Below, in pieces: positions 45,974 to 53,745 of a stretch of 64,000 bases of DNA. This DNA comes from Vibrio viridaestus (GTDB taxonomy: Bacteria; Pseudomonadota; Gammaproteobacteria; Enterobacterales; Vibrionaceae). A program made the position numbers and the translations under genes. The notes beneath the pieces were generated by a model that saw nothing but the letters and a program-made list of their open reading frames with translations, ran no database searches and was not told where the DNA came from. The stretch is from contig NZ_RJVQ01000001.1 in the NCBI RefSeq assembly GCF_003856525.1, positions 558,001 through 622,000 of the forward strand, read 5' to 3'. The stretch's first letter is position 1, and each line of letters starts with the position of its first letter.

Positions 45974-46444
45974 TTAAGAAAACTTGGCAACATTTAATTC
46001 ATAGGTTGTGAACTTGTCTCCCAACATCTCAGAGTAAAATACTCGTTCAGATAGTTTGCGTAAAAACTCGTATTCAGGCCGCGTGTGCAACAAAAATAGG
46101 TACACTTTTTCGTGACCTAATTCCTTAGCCCAACTCATCATCGATTTGAAAACAGCCTTACCAAGCCCCCAGTATCGATCATCGATTACTATCGCAATTT
46201 CGTAACCCAGCTCAAATGCCTGAATACCGCACCAACCAACGATACTGTCATTACACTTAATGGCTCTTACTACGCAACCTTCCATCTCATCGACAACGCA
46301 CTTATCGTCCATCCATTGCTGAACGGAAGACAAATCGAATGGGTCATGATCCACTAAATGCTTTCTGGTACTTAACTTATTAAGAATAATCAGCAGATCG
46401 TCTGCTTCAATCTGATCCAGAGGTATGTATTCAATATGATTCAT
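45974..46444 (-). CDS. GNAT-like acetyltransferase
   Basis: A 156-residue GNAT-fold protein. The central beta strands and the acyl-CoA loop are present in recognisable form (GWCGIQAFELGYEIAIVIDDRYWGLGKAVFKSMMSWA), with the R/QxxGxG/A motif altered to YWGLGKA. Target unknown. A GAGGTG sequence lies 12 bases before the chosen ATG, and a GTG start 15 bases earlier is possible. It ends the cluster of short genes beside the LysE gene. Confidence 0.75.
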   Translation of the reverse strand: MNHIEYIPLDQIEADDLLIILNKLSTRKHLVDHDPFDLSSVQQWMDDKCVVDEMEGCVVRAIKCNDSIVGWCGIQAFELGYEIAIVIDDRYWGLGKAVFKSMMSWAKELGHEKVYLFLLHTRPEYEFLRKLSERVFYSEMLGDKFTTYELNVAKFS

Positions 46445-46460
46445 TATTCGCTTTGACACC

Positions 46461-46844
46461 TCACGCTATCATACTGGAATGCACAGCGATAACCTGCCAC
46501 CGACTGTGTTCGATCCTTTGCCACACTCGAGTAAACCGGAAAGCTCCATTCGCAGGGTTTCCATCATACGATCCGTTGATTGTCGCTTTAACGAAGACAA
46601 CAGCTGTATTCGGCTGCAGAGTGACCTTTTGATCTTCTAAGGTAATTGAAGCGATTTTCAATAACCCAGATTTATGCGCCTCAATATCATCTTGCTTAGT
46701 CAGAACTGCACCGAAATGATTGGTAAATGTTAAATCATCCGATAAAAGCTCATCCAACACTTGCGTATCGGACTGGAGCATCGCATTACGCAATTGGTTT
46801 TCGGCTTCGATAACCTGAATCTCTAACTCATCAACCACAGCCAT
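46461..46844 (-). CDS. SnoaL/DUF4440-like protein
   Basis: A 127-residue NTF2-fold protein of the DUF4440 kind: helices EAENQLRNAMLQSDTQVLDELLSDDLTFTNHFGAV, then a curved sheet ending FRFTRVWQRIEHSRWQVIAVHSS. Members are enzymes or ligand-binding proteins of diverse role; none can be assigned. It lies 16 bases upstream of the GNAT gene on the same strand. The putative ribosome site AAGGA abuts the ATG, an unusually short spacing. Confidence 0.82.
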   Translation of the reverse strand: MAVVDELEIQVIEAENQLRNAMLQSDTQVLDELLSDDLTFTNHFGAVLTKQDDIEAHKSGLLKIASITLEDQKVTLQPNTAVVFVKATINGSYDGNPANGAFRFTRVWQRIEHSRWQVIAVHSSMIA

Positions 46845-46868
46845 TCCTTAGTTTAAGTTTGTTATTTA

Positions 46869-47402
46869 TCAGTGGAACAACTCATCTGCCACCACTGCCT
46901 CTATCTTGACGCCAAAACTCGATATATTCGGTAGTGTCGCATTGTGATGAGCTCGTATTTGCTCTCCGCCGGCATGAGTTTTGTCATGAGTAGTATGTGC
47001 ATCCGCAATCAAAGTCACCGGATAACCCAAGCTAGCTGCACGGCGCACAGTTGTATCGACGCAAAACTCGGTGGCATAACCGCAGATAATCAAGCTAGTT
47101 ACGTTCAGCTCTTCGAGTAAGCTTTGTAGATTTGTATCGAGAAACGAATCGGGCGTCGTTTTTCTCACAAAATGATCGTCTGAATTCAAAACCAGTCCTG
47201 AATATAATTCCCACCCAGCGGTACCATATTCGATGATGGTATTGGGCTGTTCATGTTGAATAAAAATAACGGGGATAGATTTGTCACGAGCCAATTGAGT
47301 CACATGATTGATTTTGTTTACAACAATCTCGGACTCAAAAGGTTGTGGTTGTGGTTCAAACAAGACCGATTGGACATCGATAACGAGCAGTGCTGACTTC
47401 AT
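46869..47402 (-). CDS. Isochorismatase-like cysteine hydrolase
   Basis: A 177-residue protein of the isochorismatase/nicotinamidase fold. Triad residues are visible: Asp in ALLVIDVQ (near 9), Lys in FVRKTTPDSF (near 98), and Cys in GYATEFCVDTTVR (near 130). The His and Asp residues around HEQPNT may bind substrate. I use the ATG at 47402 preceded by AGGGAAAC. Probable amidase or related hydrolase of unknown substrate, cytoplasmic. It follows a GNAT gene closely. Confidence 0.87.
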   Translation of the reverse strand: MKSALLVIDVQSVLFEPQPQPFESEIVVNKINHVTQLARDKSIPVIFIQHEQPNTIIEYGTAGWELYSGLVLNSDDHFVRKTTPDSFLDTNLQSLLEELNVTSLIICGYATEFCVDTTVRRAASLGYPVTLIADAHTTHDKTHAGGEQIRAHHNATLPNISSFGVKIEAVVADELFH

Positions 47403-47440
47403 AAGTTTCCCTATATTAAAAATGAGCCGATATTGGTGTA

Positions 47441-47971
47441 TTACCAATACTCTTTCTTGTTTAATGCATTAACACATTGAGTGCTGGCACTTATTGCCAG
47501 AAGAGGTTTGTTCTGCAGAGACAGCGCTTGCCAACCATGAGGATAACTAAGTTTAAATGGAGCTTTGATGTCCTTTTCATTCACAGGATGGAATCCCACT
47601 TTAGAGTAGAAATTGGGATCACCATAGGTAAACACAAAATCAATACCCTTTGGTTTAAGTTGAGCCAGTCCATACGAAATTAATTTCTGCCCGATACCTT
47701 TGCCCTGTTCTTTGGTTGATACGGCTACCGGAGACAATAAGGCAGCGTTGCCTCCGTTTGATAGAACAAGCGGAGAAAAACAAATACTGGCAATAATTCG
47801 CTCGTCTTGCATCGCGACAAAGGAAATCAGATTATCCTTCTCGGCGAACAAATCAGTCACGATTTGCTTAAGCGTCTCACCAGCAGAATCACCCTCAGAT
47901 TCAGCAAAGACACTGGTAAACAGCGCGATGATTTCATCCGTATTGGATGAAGTAAATTGGCTTAATTCCAT
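47441..47971 (-). CDS. GNAT family N-acetyltransferase
   Basis: A 176-residue GNAT with the full acetyl-CoA loop: ALLSPVAVSTKEQGKGIGQKLISYGLAQLK, containing Q-x-x-G-x-G, and the following strand VFTYGDPNFYSKVGFHPV typical of the YhbS-like subfamily. Substrate unknown. First gene of a minus-strand series of short genes (GNAT, isochorismatase-like, SnoaL-like, GNAT, LysE, DinB). Confidence 0.9.
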   Translation of the reverse strand: MELSQFTSSNTDEIIALFTSVFAESEGDSAGETLKQIVTDLFAEKDNLISFVAMQDERIIASICFSPLVLSNGGNAALLSPVAVSTKEQGKGIGQKLISYGLAQLKPKGIDFVFTYGDPNFYSKVGFHPVNEKDIKAPFKLSYPHGWQALSLQNKPLLAISASTQCVNALNKKEYW

Positions 47972-48433
47972 ACCCTAACGTCTCGACTCATTCTGATTAA
48001 AAAGGCAGTGTTAACGTCTTTACAAGAGATCGCAACGTTTTAGAACAACTCAATGCTCAATCTAATACTCTGGTTACATTTTTATAAGCTCTTTAGTCTG
48101 CGTCACCGATTTAGTCGCCACAGAAACTCCGTTTGTTAGTGACTTAGAATGCAAGCATAACTCACGAATAATTTATTACTTATGAGTAGAAGGTAAGAAT
48201 CCAGAATAGCAATATTTCCCTATAGGGAATGTTTCAAAAGCAATACGGGCGGTCAAAACGTTGCGCGTAATTTAATGGGGCTGGATTAGCTTGGGGTTAG
48301 TGAGAAGAATTGAAAACTGAGTTTAAGAATACGACTAGGCGGAGAAATGTCTAGCAGGGGCAACAATGAAATGGAAAGCAATGCACAGAGGCAATAAAGC
48401 TCTATGCATTGACAGTAAACGGCACTAGGAGGC
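47972..48433. other. Gap of about 460 bases without a recognised gene
   Basis: No reading frame here is convincing. The region includes the promoter of the GNAT gene at its left side and the terminator of the DUF3297 gene at its right side. No attC-like arms were found here. Confidence 0.55.
48379..48411 (-). terminator. Probable terminator after the DUF3297 gene
   Basis: Twelve-base arms (48379-48390, 48400-48411) with one mismatch and a nine-base loop, followed on the minus strand by a pyrimidine-rich tail. Confidence 0.6.
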
Positions 48434-48682
48434 TTATTTGTAGAATGCTTCTACTTCACCTTTCAGTGTTATCAGCATTGGATTTCCATAACGGTCCTTT
48501 GCTTTCGGTGATGGGATTTTTACCCAACCTTCACTAATGCAATATTCTTCAACATCAGTGCGCTCTTTACCATTAAGGCGAATACCGATCTGATGTTCAA
48601 AACACTCTTCAACAAAGTGTGGGCTACGTGGGTTACCCGATAGGTGATCTGGCAGAGTGGGTTTTGAGTTAGTATCGCTCAT
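48434..48682 (-). CDS. DUF3297 family protein
   Basis: An 82-residue protein matching a small family common in gamma-proteobacteria. Characteristic text: LPDHLSGNPRSPHFVEECFE near the start, then GIRLNGKERTDVEEYCISEGWVKI. No function is known to me. AGGT lies 8 bases ahead of the ATG at 48682. It is the last ordinary chromosomal gene before the integron-cassette cluster. Confidence 0.85.
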   Translation of the reverse strand: MSDTNSKPTLPDHLSGNPRSPHFVEECFEHQIGIRLNGKERTDVEEYCISEGWVKIPSPKAKDRYGNPMLITLKGEVEAFYK

Positions 48683-48779
48683 GTTTGTGACCTGATAAAA
48701 AATAGAGAGCGCCATTCTAGACAATACCTAAGCAAGCCACAAGAAATTAGCATGAGGAGTGTGTTATTGAGATGTGATG

Positions 48780-48863
48780 TTCGAAATACTCGCTCTTTCG
48801 TAAACGACATTCATAGTTGAAATAATGCGCAGTAAAAATACCACTTTTAAACATTTGTTATGT
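48780..48863 (-). repeat. Degraded attC remnant after cassette 4
   Basis: The left core ACATAAC (48863-48857, minus strand) followed by AAATGTTTAAAAGTGG looks like the left arm of a Vibrio attC and overlaps the stop codon of the DsbA-like gene, as in the other cassettes. The start of this cassette predicts GCATAAC, one base different, and no matching right arm was found. I read it as a truncated site. Confidence 0.45.
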
Positions 48864-49469
48864 GTTTACTTGAGCAAATCGCTTTGAAAGCTCCTCTGAC
48901 TTGCAATATCCAAGCGCTAAAGGATAAGCCTGATTACTTTCGGAGACATAGAAAAGAGCTGGGAAACCACTTACTTGTAGATGACCTGCTAAATTTAAAT
49001 GGTCCTGAAGCTGCTGCTCAATTTCCTTCGATTTCAATTTAATTGCAAACTCACTTTCACTCAAATCAAGCGACTTAGCGCAGTCAATCAATGTTTGATT
49101 CAACGACGGATTTTTTGCTTCCAAGTAATAAGCTGATTGGATAGCCTTTACCATTTTTTCAGAGCTGCTTGCTGCCATGTCCTCAGCTGATATTACTGCC
49201 CGACAAGCTTGATATGTTGACCGATAAGGTGTATTCAACTCCCAATATCTATGATTAAAAGTTACGTTAGATACCTTCTCGATTTGATGCCAATAAGAAG
49301 AAATGGTTTGCTTCAGATTATCATCCATAGGCGCATCATTATCAGGGGCTAGACCACCCATTATCCAGTCAACCTCTGCCGTAGGATGCTGTTCCAAGAA
49401 TTGTTCCAACTCAGGTTGAAAAGCAAAACACCAAGCGCACATAGGGTCCAGGACATAGATAAATCGCAT
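48858..49469 (-). CDS. DsbA-family oxidoreductase (cassette 4 gene)
   Basis: A 203-residue thioredoxin-fold protein of the DsbA/FrnE type. The redox motif CAWC is at residues 11-14, followed by the inserted helical domain and the cis-Pro loop VSGFPALFYV near the C-terminus. There is no signal peptide, so it acts in the cytoplasm, as FrnE-like proteins do. I start at 49469, where GGAGAG precedes the ATG. It sits in an integron cassette whose left boundary (G|TTATGC at 49512/49511) is clear. Confidence 0.85.
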   Translation of the reverse strand: MRFIYVLDPMCAWCFAFQPELEQFLEQHPTAEVDWIMGGLAPDNDAPMDDNLKQTISSYWHQIEKVSNVTFNHRYWELNTPYRSTYQACRAVISAEDMAASSSEKMVKAIQSAYYLEAKNPSLNQTLIDCAKSLDLSESEFAIKLKSKEIEQQLQDHLNLAGHLQVSGFPALFYVSESNQAYPLALGYCKSEELSKRFAQVNT

Positions 49470-49505
49470 TGTATTACTCTCCATTTTGGTGGGAAGACCT
49501 CTGAC

Positions 49506-49631
49506 GCATAACGCCCAATTTAAGTAGCAGCAACGCACTACCTGACTCAGCTAGACTACCGTAAACACTGCAGACAAACTTAATACCGAAGCTATCATAC
49601 GTTGATTGTCTGCTTAAATTAATCGTTATAC
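49506..49631 (-). repeat. attC site of cassette 3
   Basis: Cores GTATAAC (49631-49625) and GTTATGC (49512-49506) bracket imperfect inverted arms: ataacgattaatttaagcag against the complement of gcagcttaaat-type sequence on the other side. It overlaps the stop of the cassette 3 gene. It is longer and of a different sequence type than the other two sites. Confidence 0.8.
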
Positions 49632-50924
49632 ATTACTTTCACCACCGAACCGCTGTAATTCTGCCCATTGTTTACGATTCTCTTCTAATATCGCTTCTCG
49701 TATAGCTTTTTCAATAGCTGCTATTTTTTTTGCTCGCTTCATGAGATAAGGCATCGTAGCATTAATTTTATCATTTAGATGATTATGCTTAGAATGAGGG
49801 CGAACTATAATTATGCTCCTTAACTCTTCAATGCTGACCAATGAGCTCGGAAATGGTATTTCAATACCAGTTTCTTTTATAATCTCTCTACCCCAGTTTA
49901 AAGCTGTATCAAGGCAATCAGCACATATAGGTTCTGCATTATGGTTAACTTCAAAAGTTGCTAACTCAAACATAGAACCTGATTTTATTTCAAGAACCCA
50001 TGGGTTCTTTTTAGATGGGCGAACACAACTTAGTTTATCTCTAGAACAACAAGGACAACGCCAATTTTGATCATACCTATTCCAATATTTACCTCTAGTT
50101 GAGACAAGATGATCTAATTGCTTACTAGATGGTTTTATTCGAGTCTGCGAGTTAATTTTTTCACGCCAAGATGAATTTTTTCCTTTAAAAGGTTCTGGGG
50201 TATATAACACTCTTTCTGGCTCATATTTATTAATTTCTGTTACCCCATTGTTTTCGAACTGCCACCTTGCCTTTCTTTCAATGTTCCTCGCTGTATCATC
50301 AGATGGCTGATACCAATCTTTCTTTTCAGCAGCAATCCGAGCAAAATTTTCAGCCATTTGTATGCGTAATTCAAAAATAGGCTTAGCCTCTTCCCACACA
50401 TTTTGCACTTTGTGTGTATCAATTTTGTGCTCTTCATTCGGAGTAACTATCAGAAATTCGCTGATTTGCTTTGGCGAAAAAGAAAAATTCTTATGCGCAT
50501 TAACTATTTTTTTAGCATCAGAGTCAGCTTTATTACAGTCAAAACACACAACGGTATTATCATATGCAGAGAGTGAAAATGCTGTTTTAATAGCAAATTT
50601 CTCCGATAGCTCATCTGCTACGATAATATTCTGCTTAATGGAAAAACTTTCGAAGAGATCTTTGACTACGTCTTTCATATGATCATGATGTTCATGAAGC
50701 TGACACGTAAGATAATTGTTTTTATTGAGTCTAACTATCTCTCCCTTAGTTCGTTTACAACAAGGACACTGCCAACTTACAGGAGTCATTACCCACCACC
50801 TATTTAAGTGAGCGCCGTCAGCCTGAAACGATTGAACTAAAGTCTGCGTTGATAGTGTAAATTCAGAATCAATACCTACTAGGTCTCTCTCTTTTAATGA
50901 TTCTATAAATTCAGATTCTGTCAC
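49626..50924 (-). CDS. Cassette 3 protein with duplicated Cys-rich (HNH-like) module
   Basis: A 432-residue protein I cannot assign. I start at the GTG at 50924, preceded by GGAGGAA; the longer frame enters the neighbouring attC. Two related modules are visible: WQCPCCKRTKGEIVRL ... HEHHDHM ... VVCFDCNKADSDAKK and, some 240 residues later, WRCPCCSRDKLSCVRP ... CADCLDTALNWG, each with a CxCC plus CxxC zinc-site pattern and each followed by a similar strand ending IIIVRP or FLIVTP. The first keeps His residues that suggest an HNH-nuclease-like site; the second has lost them. A charged helical C-terminus follows. Nuclease function is a guess. Confidence 0.6.
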   Translation of the reverse strand: MTESEFIESLKERDLVGIDSEFTLSTQTLVQSFQADGAHLNRWWVMTPVSWQCPCCKRTKGEIVRLNKNNYLTCQLHEHHDHMKDVVKDLFESFSIKQNIIVADELSEKFAIKTAFSLSAYDNTVVCFDCNKADSDAKKIVNAHKNFSFSPKQISEFLIVTPNEEHKIDTHKVQNVWEEAKPIFELRIQMAENFARIAAEKKDWYQPSDDTARNIERKARWQFENNGVTEINKYEPERVLYTPEPFKGKNSSWREKINSQTRIKPSSKQLDHLVSTRGKYWNRYDQNWRCPCCSRDKLSCVRPSKKNPWVLEIKSGSMFELATFEVNHNAEPICADCLDTALNWGREIIKETGIEIPFPSSLVSIEELRSIIIVRPHSKHNHLNDKINATMPYLMKRAKKIAAIEKAIREAILEENRKQWAELQRFGGESNV

Positions 50925-50951
50925 ACTTCCTCCACGACTCGCTCTGCTGCT

Positions 50952-51047
50952 GTATAACGCAAAGTTCAGTTGCAAAATATATGGCGGGATATTTTGGGAA
51001 CCAAAATTCGTGACATGTATTTTGTCAATTAAAACGCCTTGTTATAA
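50952..51047 (-). repeat. attC site of cassette 2
   Basis: Cores TTATAAC (51047-51041) and GTTATAC (50958-50952) with arms AAGGCGTTTTAATTGACAAA and the complement of TTTGCAACTGAACTTTGCG. The centre is almost identical to that of the cassette 1 site, showing a shared origin. Confidence 0.9.
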
Positions 51048-52010
51048 ACCATATATCACAGAACTTGAGTTATATACTTTTTTATAGCATTGATAAACTA
51101 CATTTTTATTATATATTTCCAGTTGTTCATAATCATTATGATGTGTACGAACATTTAATTTTTTATTTTGCCTTTTTACACCTTCAATATATTTATCAGG
51201 TGTATTTTCTGGTATAAAAGACATCCAATCAGCAAACATATATTGAATAAATCCTTTTGCAAACAAATTGAAGTTCCATGCCATATGTTCACAATCTGGA
51301 ATTGGGTTACTAAATCCTCTATCCGAAAGAAGACAACATTGCTCGTCATAAGTATAAATGTTTATCAAAATCATATTGTCTTTACTCTCACATAACGATT
51401 TTACAGCGTGTTCTAAAATATTTAGGCCACTAGAGTCGAATGGAGTCAATAACATAAAAATGATAGTTAACCAATCACGATAGATATCTTCTGATATACC
51501 TAATTCACTACACAGATATTGTTGATGTGGTTTTTTACCACTTAAAATCTTATCAAAGATTTCTTTAAATTGACTATCTAATGGATACATAGTCAATAAA
51601 GATGGGAATGTATTTAAAACCTTTTGTATTGAAAAAGGATTTCGAGCAAAATTAACTATTTTTAATACAAAAATATTTAATAGCTCATTATTTATATCAC
51701 TGTCATTTTCTTGAATTTTCTTCAATAATGATTCGGTATTATTTTTAATTGATTTTTCATATTTCCCAAATAAATTTTCGAAATTATATCTTTCTGGTTC
51801 TCTTTTAATAACATCAAAACTAAATAAATCATTAAGGCTTAAATTATTTTCAATTAAAACCCCTTTTGGAGAATCTAAACTAAGGTTATATTCTTCTCTA
51901 TCTTTTAAAGTAAATGAATATATCTTTCTTGGATTATTAGCAGAGGCATTTAACTTTTGTTCGACTTGCGATATGAAATGCTGATTCTTAGTTTTATTTA
52001 TAAATTCCAC
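51042..52010 (-). CDS. Cassette 2 protein, DUF4238-like
   Basis: A 322-residue protein beginning MEFINKTKNQHFISQVEQ, a start seen in DUF4238-type proteins (NQHF/Y motif), with a conserved-looking LSDRGFSNPIP later. It is helical, low in G+C and has no signal peptide. I place the start at the GTG at 52010, because the frame upstream of it lies inside the previous cassette's attC; a GGGG sequence lies ahead of it. Function unknown. Its stop overlaps its own attC, normal for cassettes. Confidence 0.6.
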   Translation of the reverse strand: MEFINKTKNQHFISQVEQKLNASANNPRKIYSFTLKDREEYNLSLDSPKGVLIENNLSLNDLFSFDVIKREPERYNFENLFGKYEKSIKNNTESLLKKIQENDSDINNELLNIFVLKIVNFARNPFSIQKVLNTFPSLLTMYPLDSQFKEIFDKILSGKKPHQQYLCSELGISEDIYRDWLTIIFMLLTPFDSSGLNILEHAVKSLCESKDNMILINIYTYDEQCCLLSDRGFSNPIPDCEHMAWNFNLFAKGFIQYMFADWMSFIPENTPDKYIEGVKRQNKKLNVRTHHNDYEQLEIYNKNVVYQCYKKVYNSSSVIYGL

Positions 52011-52027
52011 GATAACCCCAATTTGGT

Positions 52028-52125
52028 TTATAACGCTGAGAACAGTTGCAAAAATACATGGCGCTATATTTTGGGTACCAAAATTCGTGACATGTATTTT
52101 TGTCAATTGATTCGACTTGTTAGGT
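52028..52125 (-). repeat. attC site of cassette 1
   Basis: Cores ACCTAAC (52125-52119) and GTTATAA (52034-52028); arms TCAATTGACAAAAATACATG and the complement of CATGTATTTTTGCAACTG. Both match RYYYAAC/GTTRRRY fully. The site is about 98 bases long. Confidence 0.92.
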
Positions 52126-52127
52126 TC

Positions 52128-53048
52128 TTATCTCCGCTTCCTCTCTGCCCGCTTAGCTATTTCCGGAACAGACTCGGAAGGGCTTGCTATTGTAGAAATG
52201 GAAACACCATCATCATTACCTAAAACTTCACGGAAACATTGAGCTAATGTTTTTCCAGTATCCCGAGCTAATTTCATAGCTTCGTCAATTTTCTCTCCAG
52301 GAATTCCACCATCCGGCGCCATAACTATCGATTGCATATGAACAACGCCTTTATCTGGATCGTCAGTAGCTAATGCATTTTGAATGAAATCATCTGGATC
52401 TTCGGCGATTTTATCCATATGTTCCTGCATACCCTCTCCACCAGGACCAAATGTATGCAGGAATCCAGAAGAATCATCATTTGCTAAAGTTAACTTAAGC
52501 AAATCGTCTTTGGAAAATTGAACATGATAATCGTTAAAATTAATAAATTGACGACCATCTATACGCATTTGAAAATGCCAATGAGGGAAATCTGTATTGG
52601 TACCTTCATGCCCATTAAAATCATTCTTTGAACAATCAAGAGTCCATTCGATATTTTTCCATTTTATTGTAGTTTCAAACAGTTTCCGATCGCTACTTTC
52701 TTCTTTTAAATTATTAATATTTTTCACGCCACTTTCAGCATGAGCAACCCATCTCAAAAATGCGGATATTTGATAAAAATCGAATTTTTCTTTAAGTTTT
52801 AAAAAATCTTTCTTTCTAAATTTACATCTACGTAATAACCAATGTAAACAAGGATCGCTAGAGCTAATTGTATTAAATGACTTACCACAAAGGTAACAAT
52901 TATCATCTTTATAATGCGCTAAAAATTCGGCATATTCTTTTTCATATAACTCTTTTTGTTCCAGATAGTGAGCCATTCGTTCTTGCTCTGATAAATTTTC
53001 TGTTTGAGCTTTAAATTCTTCAGCCAATTTTTTTATTTCATTTTGCAT
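52128..53048 (-). CDS. Cassette 1 protein of unknown function
   Basis: A 306-residue protein I do not recognise. It starts with a charged coiled-coil-like helix (MQNEIKKLAEEFKAQTENLS to about residue 45), then a Cys-rich part with CYLCGKSF (about 51-58) and CLHWLLRRCKF, plausible zinc ligands. A central beta-rich region contains FPHWHFQMRIDGRQFINFND, whose paired histidines and acidic residues could form an active site. The C-terminal part includes VVHMQSIVMAPDGG and ends in a basic tail. GAGGG lies upstream of the ATG. First cassette of the cluster. Confidence 0.6.
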   Translation of the reverse strand: MQNEIKKLAEEFKAQTENLSEQERMAHYLEQKELYEKEYAEFLAHYKDDNCYLCGKSFNTISSSDPCLHWLLRRCKFRKKDFLKLKEKFDFYQISAFLRWVAHAESGVKNINNLKEESSDRKLFETTIKWKNIEWTLDCSKNDFNGHEGTNTDFPHWHFQMRIDGRQFINFNDYHVQFSKDDLLKLTLANDDSSGFLHTFGPGGEGMQEHMDKIAEDPDDFIQNALATDDPDKGVVHMQSIVMAPDGGIPGEKIDEAMKLARDTGKTLAQCFREVLGNDDGVSISTIASPSESVPEIAKRAERKRR

Positions 53049-53070
53049 ACGCTACCCTCAAGAACCTAAC

Positions 53071-53412
53071 AGTTATTATATGGACATTGTCCATGCTAAG
53101 TTGTTTCTCTCTCAAATAGCCCTAAACAAAATTGAAACGTAGGATTATTTAACACGCTTTAGAGCAAAACATTCAGAGAAACTTGCTACTCTACCGCCCT
53201 TTGCTATTTGGGGAAGCAAGCAAAGTCATAGTTATACCAATCATTCGCTTAAGAGGCTCGGTTTATGTCAATTTCCTCTGCAAAATCAGTTATTAACAAT
53301 TTAATTAATAATCACAAATAGCAAAAACGCGGTTCCTAGTACAACTCCTTGTTGGCTAATGGTAGACTCAGGCTCTATATCATTCGGTTATAACTGTTAT
53401 AAAGGTAATGTG
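53071..53412. other. Gap between the cassette cluster and the DUF2999 gene
   Basis: The left edge carries the insertion point of cassette 1 and a 15-base inverted repeat (53080-53094, ATGGACA/TGTCCAT). No attI, attC right arm or integrase fragment was seen. The rest must include the DUF2999 promoter; a TTATACCAAT string at 53232-53241 is a common Vibrio sequence and not taken as an operator. Confidence 0.5.
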
Positions 53413-53664
53413 ATGAACCCAATTATTGCGTTGTTGAAAGAAAACAATATTAGCGACGAGCAAATCAAAGAGGTGTTTGAGGCGCTAACTCAAAACCCAT
53501 TGGCGGCAATGGCGACAATCAGCCAGCTAGGTTTACCACAAGAGCAGCTTCAGGCACTGATGGGACAAGTGATGCAGAACCCAGGTTTGATTAAAGAAGC
53601 GGTAGAAGAACTTGGCTTGGATTTTTCAAAAGTCGAAGAAGCGAAACAGCGCATGCAACCTTAA
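53413..53664 (+). CDS. DUF2999 family protein
   Basis: An 83-residue, helical, acidic protein of a family restricted mostly to Vibrio and relatives. It reads MNPIIALLKENNISDEQIKEVFE then GLPQEQLQALMGQVMQNPGL. An AAAGGT site lies 8 bases ahead of the ATG at 53413; the upstream frame is not needed. Function unknown. A bidirectional terminator follows. Confidence 0.88.
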   Translation: MNPIIALLKENNISDEQIKEVFEALTQNPLAAMATISQLGLPQEQLQALMGQVMQNPGLIKEAVEELGLDFSKVEEAKQRMQP

Positions 53665-53688
53665 TTGCCTGAATCAGAAATACGATTA

Positions 53689-53731
53689 AAAAAGGTCACG
53701 AGCGTTAAATAACGCGGTACGTGACCTTTTT
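53689..53731 (+). terminator. Bidirectional terminator after DUF2999
   Basis: Twelve-base arms AAAAAGGTCACG (53689-53700) and CGTGACCTTTTT (53720-53731) with an inner GCGTTA/TAACGC pairing. It ends the DUF2999 transcript and anything arriving from the right. Confidence 0.92.
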
Positions 53732-53745
53732 ACGTTTACTCGTCA

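Larger units (their letters stand above)
48858..53069 (-). mobile_element. Integron cassette cluster without integrase (CALIN-like)
   Basis: Four cassettes lie head to tail on the minus strand, separated by attC sites at 52028-52125, 50952-51047 and 49506-49631, plus a degraded one after the fourth. Boundaries (G|TT) are at 53070/53069, 52034/52033, 50958/50957 and 49512/49511. In cassettes 1-3 the first six bases are complementary to the left core of the same cassette's own attC (TTAGGT with ACCTAAC, TTATAA with TTATAAC, TTATAC with GTATAAC), exactly what circular excision and insertion require. No intI gene or attI site is in view. Confidence 0.85.

Noticed and set aside
44257-47971. Run of small genes (GNAT, SnoaL-like, isochorismatase-like, DinB, LysE) as further integron cassettes
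   Set aside because: The gene types are typical of cassettes, but the gaps are too short and no attC core pairs or arms were found between them.
52011-52106. N-terminal extension of the cassette 2 protein
   Set aside because: The extension lies within the attC of cassette 1, and the resulting sequence is repeated in part in the next attC, so it is a translation of recombination-site DNA.
53229-53243. TTATACCAAT as a fourth ExuR box
   Set aside because: It lies upstream of a DUF2999 gene and the string is common in Vibrio genomes; no hexuronate gene is near.
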